This document shows positions 1 through 10,300 of a stretch of DNA of 33,500 bases, one piece after another; position 1 is the first letter of the stretch, and the number at the start of each line of letters is the position of its first letter. This DNA comes from Symbiodinium natans. Its lineage: Eukaryota > Sar > Dinophyceae > Suessiales > Symbiodiniaceae. Below the pieces are notes generated by a model, which was given only the letters and a program-made list of their open reading frames with translations, searched no databases and had not been told where the DNA came from. The stretch covers positions 64,001-97,500 of the forward strand of contig CAJNDS010000410.1 of NCBI GenBank assembly GCA_905221605.1, in the 5' to 3' direction. A program made the position numbers and the translations under genes.

Positions 1-354
1 TCGGGTTTAGCTGCGTACTGCATTCTGAGGTCGAAGGGCCAATCGAGTCTGAGACCGAGTAGAGTAGACACTTCAACAAGCGAACGATCGCAGCGGAGCA
101 GGCTCCAAAAGACTTGCATCGGAAGAGGCCGCTTGAAGACCTTGGCCAGTAGTTAGCCCCTCTGGACCCTAACCAATCCTAAACGCACAACCTGAATCTA
201 TCTAATGCTGTCGAAAAGGCTGCAGCTTTAGGCTCGCTTGCGTTCACTCACATTGCGCTGAAGTCGCTCCGAAACAAACACGCCGTTGCGCCCCGAGAAG
301 TAGTGAGTCAGACTAGGATCACCAACCAAACTCGGTTATGTCTTCCACATAGCC
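1..354 (+). other. 5' flank and leader of the RPC1 gene
   Basis: No gene is seen here. The stretch ends at the RPC1 start codon at 355. AG dinucleotides at about 315 (ACTAG before GATCACC) and 349-350 (CATAG before CCATGG) could serve as spliced-leader trans-splicing acceptors, which dinoflagellate mRNAs normally use; this is inference. No TATA box or recognised core promoter is evident. Confidence 0.4.
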
Positions 355-1305
355 ATGGATGATGCGGAAGAAGCAGATGGGGACGATCGTGCATCAAAGT
401 TGGTGAAAGAAACCGTGCAGGAGGCTTTCAACAACTATCAAGTGGACTGCGTGAACTTTTCTGTGCTCAGCTCCGACCAAATATCTCGGTATAGTGAGGT
501 TGAGGTCTTGAACTACGCGCAGTATGATTTGGCGAATGAGCGACCGTTCGTCTACGGCCCCTTGGACCTACGCATGGGCAGCTCTTCAAAGAGCGTGCTC
601 TGTGGCACCTGCAACAAACGCTTGAACGAGTGCGTTGGGCACTTCGGGCATGTGAGCCTAGCTCTGCCCGTCTTCCATGCCGGATATCTGCGACATACAC
701 ACCAGGTGTTGGCTTCCGTTTGCAAGTCCTGCGCCAGGTTGTTGCTGTCCGTCGAGGCAATGGAGAAGTACAAAAAGCGGCTCAGACGGCCCCAAACCGA
801 TGACTTGCAGCGCCAACTGCTTCAGAAGCGAATCTTGCACACCTGCAAGACCACCCGGCTTTGTCCTCACTGCGGCTACCACAACACTTCTTTCCGCAAG
901 GGACCCGGCGTGCCACTAATCCTGAGACACGCCGTGGGCCCGACAAATAAGCAAGCTCCCGAAGAGGTGTCGCTGCCATTCATCGATTCCTTTCAGGAAG
1001 CGAAGTCCTTCAACAAGGATCTGGAGTCCTACACGGACAAGGCATCAGAAGACTTCAACCCTTTGGTTGCGCATTTTGGCCAATACCGGTTCTTGCCCCC
1101 CAGTTTCTGGCAGTTCTGACGCTCTTCAGGGTTATTCATGTTCACAGCTCCTCATGTTCCCTCCTTGCTTCCCGACTTTCTTTTTCCGAGGTATGAGCTC
1201 CTGAAGCGAATCACGCCAAGTGACCGCGAGATCCTCGGGTTCCAGCACCCCGAGCAGCTCCTGATGATGTCCTTGCCGGTTCCGCCTGTCTGCATCCGCC
1301 CTACA
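355..1305 (+). CDS. RPC1: RPC1 exons 1-2: N-terminal zinc-binding clamp region
   Basis: Exon 1 (355-1070) begins with an acidic leader and carries the two clamp zinc sites: [17 protein letters not shown] (C83, C86, C93, H96, H99) and the pairs C123/C126 and C170/C173. The YGPLDLRMG block before the first site is the family's YGVLDHRMG. Intron 1 (1071-1190) is GC-AG; joining 1070 to 1191 gives NPLVAYELLKRI, matching the animal NPLVVLNLFKRI in length. Exon 2 (1191-1305) carries [10 protein letters not shown], then a second GC-AG intron (1306-1437). The reading frame continues into intron 1 to a stop at 1117-1119, so an unspliced reading would falsely end the protein at 254 residues. Confidence 0.93.
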
Positions 1306-4300
1306 GCCACTTGTCTTTCCTATACCCATTGAAGATGGCCAGACCCAAAGCAACATGTCCTCCAGCTTCGCAGAAGAGAGTCCGAGTCTAGGTCCGGAGG
1401 GCCATCCTCAGCTTTGGAAAAGAGCTCAAGAGCTAAGGTGAGTATGGGCGACAAAGGCACCAGGGAGGATGACCTGACCATGGTCCTTGGGGAGATTGTC
1501 GAGGCGAACTCCGCCTTGCAAACTCAGCTGCAGCGGGGCCTCCCCAGGCAAGTGCTCGAGGCCTGGGAGTTCCTCCAAGAAGCTTGTGCCAGGTATGTCA
1601 ACTCAGAGATGTCAGGGCTGACCCAGATTAAGGGCAAGTCTGTCCGATCCATCTGCACAAGGCTCAAGGGAAAGGAGGGTCGGTTTCGAGGCAACTTGAG
1701 CGGAAAGCGCGTGGACTTCTCAGGCCGGACCGTCATCTCACCCGATCCCAATGTAAGCGTCGAGCAGGTGGTCATACCCGAGTGGGTGGCCAAGCGCATG
1801 ACGTTTCCTGAGAAGGTCTGTGAAGCGAGCATGAGCCGACTGAGGATGGCCATCATGAGGGGTCCTGAAGAGCATCCTGGAGCCTGCTTCGTTCGGACGT
1901 CTGACGGTCGGACCAAGTTTCTCGGTGCTTTGGGGAAGCAGTTCCGCAAGCAGATCGCGGATAGCTTGAAGTGTGGGGATCTAGTCGAGCGCCACATGCG
2001 AAATGGCGACATCGTCCTCTTCAATCGCCAGCCCTCGCTGCATCGGCTGTCCATCATGGCGCACCGGGCCAAAGTTATGCCCGGGCGCACCTTTCGATTC
2101 AATGAGTGCGTTTGTGCACCTTACAATGCTGATTTTGATGGTGACGAAATGAACATCCATCTGCCGCAGACTGAAGAGGCCAGGGCCGAGGCGATGCAGC
2201 TCATGGGTGTTCGTGATGGATTGGTGACCCCGAAAAGCGGAGAGGTCGCCATCTGTGCCACCCAAGACTTCCTCACAGGAGCCTTCCTTCTGACGCAGAA
2301 GGACGTCTTCTTCTCACGGGACAAGTTCTGCCAGCTTTGCTGCTTCCTCTCAGATTGCTTGGAGCCTATCGACCTGCCACCCCCGGCGATCTTAAAGCCC
2401 TGTGAGCTGTGGACAGGAAAGCAGGCCATCTCGGTGATGCTCCGGCCGAATCGGAAGTCCAAGGTCTTTGTGAACCTCGAGGTCCCGGAGAAGAACTATA
2501 CCAAAAAGAACCAGACCTTGTGCTACAATGATGGCTACGTGCTCTTCCGCAACTCCGAGCTGCTGAGCGGCAACCTGGGCAAGAAAGTGCTGGGGGGCGC
2601 CAAGAACGGCCTCTTCTTCCGGCTCATCCGGGATTGTGGGGCTCGTGCAGCCATGGACTGCATGAGCCGCATCGCCAAGCTCACCAGCCGCTGGCTCATG
2701 AATCGTGGCTTTACCATTGGCATCGACGACGTGAACGCTGAGTACGGGCGGGGGGGTGGCAAGGTCACCCAGGAGAAGCAGCGCATCACCCGGGACAAGT
2801 ACGACACCGTTGCCAAGTACATCGGGCAGTACAACGAAGGGACCCTGGAGAACAAGCCTGGGTGCAATGCCGAGCAGACGCTGGAGGCCTTGGTCAATGG
2901 CGAGCTCGGACGTATCCGTGACTTGGTCGGAGGCATGTGCGAAGAGAAGCTGGCATTCTTCAACAAGCCCCGCATTATGGCAACCTGTGGTTCCAAAGGG
3001 AGTCCCATCAACTTGTGCCAAATGATGGCCTGTGTGGGCCAGCAGAACGTGGGTGGCCAGCGCATCAAGGATGGCTTCGTCAACCGCACGCTCCCACACT
3101 TCGCCAAGGGCTCCAAGGAACCCAAGGTCCGTGTCAGGGCATGCGTTAGGGCTTCAGGCTTATACGCTAGAGGGTATTATTTATTCCGGTAGCTATTGCT
3201 GGGCTTCTGGAGTTGGGGTTTGGGGGGGTTCAGGGTTTCAAGAGCTGAGGGTCTTGGGGGTGTTTAGGCTGGTGTTTAGGCTACAAGGCTTGATACGCTC
3301 CCAGCCCAAGGCCCGAGGCTTTGTGGCGAACTCCTTCTACACAGGCTTGGAGGCTCCGGAGTTCTTCTTCCACACCATGGGGGGCCGTGAGGGACTGGTT
3401 GATACTGCCGTGAAGACGGCGGAGACTGGCTACATGCAGCGACGGCTGATGAAGGCCTTGGAGGACTTGGCGCTGAAGCACCTCGGAATACCGGGTTTAG
3501 GCCCCTTTACGGATTCAAGGTTTAACTGCTTAAGGCAGTAAAACACAGTAAGGTGCTTGACTGCTAGGCTCAGTTGTCGCTAAGCGTGCTCGATCTGTGT
3601 TCATTGACGGAGGTATGACCTTACCGTCCGCACCTCCAACAGCGACGTGGTGCAGTTTGCTTTCGGCGATGCTGCAGCCTCAGTATCTATCCCAGGTCTA
3701 TCCCATTCCTGCATTCCCGTGCCCGCCTAGGGTCAGCATCCTATACAACATCGTGTCCGCAGACCTCATTCATTTGCTGCCCTTAGGACTTAGGATGGAC
3801 TAGGTCTCGCTGCAAAAATGTAAGGCGCCCAGTATCCCTTGACCTCTCCATGGGCGTGTGGTCTAGGATGTAGAGATGTGCAACCCTTCACCCGAAAGTA
3901 GCCTGAGATGCAGATCCGGCAGCCAGGATGGCCTGAACCCAGCCCGCATGGAGGGCTCCGCCTCCAAGCCGTTGGACTTCGAGTTCCCCTGCAGAGTCGG
4001 GCTTTAAAAGGGCTGAGGATCGCAGTTCAGATCATATGAGAGGCCCTGCTTTCACGTGGAGGCCGATGTTCATTTTTCTGTGCACAAGGCCACGTAGCAC
4101 ATTGGCATGTACTGTGTTGAAGTGTCGTGTAGTGTAGTGTAGTGCAATGTAACATGATGTAATGTAGTGTGCACAGGCACGGACACAAACAACTTGGTTG
4201 TCAACCGCCCTTGCAGGGCCATGCAACTGAAGGTGTTGGTTTGGAATTGAAGGATCTTGGAGTGCGCAGGGGGGCAATCGACCTGAAAGCGCGGGGTTTC

Positions 4301-7300
4301 TGCTTCACACTGCTTTCACTGAAGTTCTTCAGAGTTGGCTGCATGCCTGTGTATCCAGGTATGTTCTCGACTACGCCGCGTTCTCAGCTTCAGAAATTGC
4401 CTGCAATCGCATATGGGCGGTGCTTCTTAACAGCTTGATGGCTATATAGTCAACGAATCCAAGAATTCGGGTTCAGTCAGGGCAAGCCTTGCGAAATATA
4501 GGTCGCGCGTACAGTACGACTGCCTCGTTGTGCGATGTCGCTAGACAAGGTAGAATCTGATCGCTAGGGGCCTTGTATGCCATGTAGACCTGATGTTCTA
4601 CGCATCATGGAAAATTGCAAGATGCTGCCATTTTTCTGACCGTGTTCGTGAACCCTTGGGCTGTGCTGCTGACCCAGTCATGGGCAATGCCAGAAATAAC
4701 GCTTCATCTGCTTGCCTCACACATGCACATCGAGCTGAACACCATATCACGACGTGGAGGTTTATCATATTTGTTCTGCTCACTTCGTGCGGGTCCACCG
4801 GCAGCCTCGCACAGTGGTTTTTCATGTTTGGGGGCTGGGAGTTGGGACGACAGTTCGCCGATACTCTGCTCACAGTTCCTGCGTGTAGCGGCAAGGTTCA
4901 ACAGAACGTGTGCGTGCGCCCTGCTACAGGAAAGTGGGGTTTTTTTAACAAGTAGGAGAGCGTTTGAAGAACAACTGAACAACTAGGATCCCCATGATCC
5001 CCAACAGTACCGATCTAAGCCCGATTGCACAAAAGAGTCCATTTAAAAAATCCAGGTTGGTGGATAGCCTAGGTTTTCCTCATCATATCATGCATGTGCC
5101 TCGCGCACTCTGTGATGTACCTGCCCTTGTTATTGTCGAAACCAGGTGGTCCACGTCCTTCGCCCGCCACACCGAGATCGATGTACAAAATTCGAGACGA
5201 AGGCCATGTCTACCCCGACCCTGAACCCCAAACCCTTCCTGGGCATCTTGCTCAGTCACGCCTAGCCCCTGAACAGCCAAGATTCCGAGCCGGGCTTAGG
5301 GCCTTGGAGTTTAGGACGTCGATTCACGTGGGGATTGCGGGGTCTGAAGCTTCCAGAGCGAGGCCGCACAGCCTCCTGGGCCCCTGCCGGCCATGGCACG
5401 AACAGGGCGCGTGGCCGAGCCAATCCAAAGGCCTTGGATTCAAGAGCAAAGTGGGTCAAGGGTGCCTTTAGGGCCATTAGGGCTTCCAGGGGTTGGGAGG
5501 CAAGTCAGGATTTCATCAGCGAGTGCGGACCTTGCAGTCCTGCAAGTGGAGAAAGCCCAACTCTACATGCCCTGCCAGGAGCTCACAGGAGACGGAGCAG
5601 GACCAGTGCCCCAATGACCTCACTTACCAGCGATTGCTCACAGCTTCAGCGACCTGCGCACGCTCCCTAGAAAGTGCAAACATTCCCAGGTCGAAACCCG
5701 CAGTTCTCATGCCCCTTCACCAGTCCCTTTTAAACCCTTCGCTTGAGGGCACACCGGCGGAGGTACAAGCTTTGGCCGCTGCTGCCCATGGAGCTGCGAG
5801 AGCTTGCTGAGCCCTGTGCCATGCGCTTCGTGGTGGGGACCTTACACTTTGGCAAAACAAAAAACCAACAGGGCAGAGTTAAAAAGTCTTTGTTTGGCGC
5901 TAACTCCTCAAACCTAGAATCCCTAGAGCCATAGGTGGAGACCCCAAACCTCTTTCGGTGGTTCAAAACCTCCACAGATAGAAAGAATTGATGTCGGTGC
6001 TCTGGAATCTGCACGAAGGAGTTCGTCAAGCGCACACAGGGCGCCTCTGATCTGGAGTTCGAGCACCTTGTCTCTCAATCTTGTCTTCTGTGCACAAGTT
6101 CCCCCTAATTTAGTCAGGGAAGTGAAGATGGGCCCAACAGTTCATCATGATGCCCGACTGTCTTACGAAAGTTTCCGGAGGAAGTCGCCACAGCTGGAGG
6201 CAGACACTGACTGTCCGTTACCACCAACCACAAGAATCCATTACAGACTATGAGCTATGTGCACCTCTTCGGCCTAGGGATCAACCCTGAAACCAAACCC
6301 TAAACCCTAAACTCTAAACCCCACCAATGTAAGGCAGGTGAAAGGAGATGTGCGGCGCTTCATCAAGGACTTGGCCCAGCAGGCCAGACTGTCTGAGCAC
6401 GTCCCAGCACGATTCGAAGAAGGTGTTGTTATTATGCACATGTTCTTGCTTTTTCGTGTTAATATCTTGTTGTGTTATGATCTTGAATTATTGTTAAGAA
6501 CCCTCTGACTTTGAGTGCAGTGTCATCTGCAGCAAGAGCTGTTTTCTGCCCAATGGACCATGAGGATAAGCAAAGACTGCGTGCCAGACGATTCGACTAT
6601 TCAACTAACAAGATCTGGCGGAGCCTAGCGGGTTCTGTAGGGACCTCCGGGGTGCAGGTGGCAGCCAAACGTGCACAACTCGGACTCGAAGTTGGGGACA
6701 GCAAGGCAGGGAAGCCAGCCTAACAAAAGAAATGGTTCTCCTTCGCTAGAATCTGGTGTCGATAGTTTCCTACCAAGGGCTTACTCTACTCTGTCAGTCC
6801 TTTGGTTAAATGGCCGCCCAAAATAACAGTGTGAAGGAAGCTGATCGCATACGTCGCTCCTTGAGGAGTCGGCCGATGCAGCGCGGATGACGTGGAGGCT
6901 GGTCGTGGAGCTGTCAAGAAGACCTCCCGCCACCTCCCCCCCCCACCCCCACCCCCACCCCCCCCCCCCAACAAAAAAAAAGAGGTAGCAAGAAACGGTA
7001 GCCCCATTTTCGGAATCCCCCATGTCCTGAATGTTGCGGTGGCAAACGTGTGCAATCAGCTGCCCGTGCCCTCGGAAGGCTGCAGGAGGGACTCTCGCTG
7101 ATGGATTTGGGGTCCTGAGCCTGGAGACGGTTGGGGGGGGGGGGGGGGTGGGTTTTGGGGGTTGATAGGGTTTTGGTGGGGGGGGCTTCCTACAAATAAA
7201 CCGAACACAAGATGAGGGATTTAGGGTTTACCTCTCCACGTGTGGCTTAGCTTCCCGTTCCGGGCTCCACTTGAACCAAGGCCATGCCCTACCCTGCAGC

Positions 7301-10300
7301 AGCTCGACGCCTTCATCAACACCTGTGCACTCAAGTACGTGCAGGTGGCTGTGGGGGTTCTTAATCTGGGTCCCTCTCGGCCTCTCGGTCCCGTTCCAGT
7401 TCAGAATATCTGCCGGGTGGCTCCACGCGAAATCTTGAACTCTGGTTTCCGATGCCCTCAGCGGCAGAAGATCGTGCGAAGCTTGTGGTGGCCATTCGCC
7501 GTGGCGTCATGCTACCCTGCACCGGGGCGTGTGGCCCGATCACAGCCGTTCCAGTGATTTCTGATTACTGGCTCCTGCTTGGGCAGAGCGAGGGTGAATA
7601 GGCAGCAGAGTCATGGTCGAAAGAAGTAATTATGCCTCATGTAAAGAAACAAACAGAGAACCTCGGCAGCCATAACGTGGTTTCAACGCACCTTCAACTT
7701 TCAGCACCCTGCATGGTGGTCGCCTTGCTTGTACAGCACAGCACTCTGAGTGTTGCCATGTACAGCCTCAGTGGCTGTCTGACGTCACTGCAACCCACCG
7801 TCGGTCTTGCCCTGGCTTAGGCAGCTGTCGTGGAATGCCAGTCTTAAGTTCTTGCTTAAGTCTCATCCCGCTGACTTCCCCACGCTGCTGCGGTCAAGCA
7901 TAGAAGAAGGTTCGGCCGCAACCCATGGAAATTGACCCAAAAGCAGGCCAAGTCCTGGCTCGTGGCTCATCACAGGCTAAGCGACACTTTGCTTGCGATG
8001 CATTGGTCTTTCATGTCTCCATACTGGGAGGCATTTCTGATGCCCGGCGAGGCCGTCGGAGCTGTGGCAGCGTGCAGCTCAGGTTGCTGGAGGTGTCCTC
8101 GGGCTTTTTTTTCTCAGCTTTCCCATGTTCAGCATGTACTTTGAAGGTTCATGGGTAGTTGTAAGTATAAGTAGGGTTAGAAGTACGGCCATTCATTAAA
8201 GCTCTATATAGGCAAACTCAAATCCTAAAGCCTAAGGCCTGAACCCAAAATCCCCAAGTCGAATCCCTGCGCTACTTTCATGTTTTGGATCACTTACATG
8301 AGTTTCCATGGGTTTTAATAGGGAAACAAGGACATTGCCTCACATAGACCCGAAAGGTCCAACGTACATAGGCAGTATAGGCCTTACCTGTCGCATCTTC
8401 ACGCTTCTTCTTACTACGTATGCACCTTCAAGTGAAGACCGAGTCATCGCCTTGAAGCAAAGCTTTGCAACTAAGGTAGCCCACCCAATGCAGAGCTAGA
8501 AAGAGTCAGAGTCAGAGCCGCCCTCCTAGGCACAGTCTATCGGCGAGCCAGCCACGCAGATGACGCTGAAAACCTTCCACTTCGCTGGCGTGGCAGGGTA
8601 CTCTGTGCATTGTGTGCATGGGCAGCCCTGGCAGTCCACTGATCCGGTGATCCTGAATGCTCAGGGTTCAAGGTCAAAACTTCAAGCTCCCTCAGCTCTC
8701 AGCATGCCTAACCCCGAACCTCAGAGCAGAGCCTGTCCCTATCTGTCCCTGATCCCAAGGCCAGCATGAACGTCACACTGGGGGTGCCCAGAATCAAGGA
8801 GCCATGATGGCGTGGTCGAACCTCCCCTACACTGTTGAAACCTAAAACCTAAACCCTAAACCCGAGACCCTATGCATGTAGATACCGAAATGCTCGATAC
8901 CTGACCAGCTCAATGGCAACTCGCCGCGTTTGCAATGAGGAGATCATCAACGCTGCCAAGAGCATTTCCACACCTATCATCACCTGCACTCTCCGGGATG
9001 AGTTCAACGAGGTTCGCCACACGCAAGTTTCATGTTTGCTGATCTTGGTGGCACCACATGCATGCCAGGTGAGCGCTCGAATTGTGAAGGGGCGGATCGA
9101 GCGTACCAACCTCGGTGACATATGTGGAGGCCTTAGCTTCTGCAGAGGTCTTGTTGTAGGCCTGAAGATGCACAAGCGGCGGCCTGAATGAGCATGGAAG
9201 TTTCTTTCTGACAGCTGAGTGAGTCGAGACTTCAGCATGTGCCAGTGCGACGAGAAAAAGACTGCGACTTCACCTGAGGCCTTTACTTCAAGGAAGTATA
9301 CGATCCGGCTCATGGGTGCTTCATCAGCGTCAAGGCAGGCACTAAGCCTGCAGCCCAACGTCCTGCATCACTTGCACTTGGCTTTCCCTACCATCTGAGG
9401 TGGACGTCAAGACCATTGAGAGGCTGCAGCTTGAGCTGAAGATCCAGGCTGCCGTTCAGTGCAGGGTTTAGGGCTTAGGGCTTAGGGCTTAGGGCATAGG
9501 GCAGTTTAGGGCAGTTTAGGGCAGTTTAGGGCAGTTTAGGGTTAAAGGCGTCGGCTGGGCATCGGGTTGAGTACTAGACTGTACCGTTGCAGAGCACCGT
9601 GCACATCCTACAAAACACTTTTGGCAACACCGCCTTCTCCTCGCATGAGGGCACGAGTCGCACTTCAAAAACATGGGCAAGCTTGTAGTCAGCGCGAGTT
9701 TTGGAGCGAGCTGTAGCGTACTAAGATTTGCTCCGGAGTGCATTTAGTAGCAATGCTCAGTACTGCAAAGTAGTCTGACTTCCAGCGGACATCAGTTGAT
9801 TTGCATTCTGGCTTGTTCACGGTCCTTGTGAGGGCAGGAGCGCGCTAGGCTGCGACACTTCATCGCAAGCACGACGCAAGATAACGCAGACATGCTTGCG
9901 ACCGCAAGGACATTCAGACAGCCTTGCTCGACTCCAAGAACCTCAGTGGTATCCGACTCGTCAAATCTGATGTCGAGATAGTGAGCGAGGATGGGCATGT
10001 GAATGCATGCTGTCCGTCGTCACTTGGTAGTGTCGAAATCACTTCTGCGCGGGTTTTGTTGACAGAGATTGCACGCGGTGCCTGTTTGCAACATGCAGTA
10101 GTTTTGCAGCACCCACTGTCAAGAAAAGCATGACACCAGCAGCCTCAATCCCACCCTTGTCCTGAACAGAACTCGAAAAGCCTCGCTTACGCTGTTCCCA
10201 TCATGACTAGTCACTTGTCGCCTATATCACTGTCCGAAAAGGAAAGCCTTAAATTGGTCTTCCTGAATCGGGAATTGCTGATGTGGTCCTGTCGCCAATG

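Noticed and set aside
355-1119. A 254-residue protein ending at 1119
   Set aside because: The frame beyond 1070 is intron read-through. The protein matches RPC1 up to NPLVA and resumes at 1191.
2392-3125. Long minus-strand frames (235 and 196 codons) over the RPC1 core exon
   Set aside because: Shadows of a GC-rich exon with a clear + strand family match.
6040-6075. Possible RPC1 exon reading [11 protein letters not shown]
   Set aside because: Exon 5763-5829 joins 6338-6422 in phase with the correct family spacing, leaving no room for it.
6892-7101. Polyproline and polyglycine frames
   Set aside because: Produced by C-rich and G-rich low-complexity sequence in an intron.
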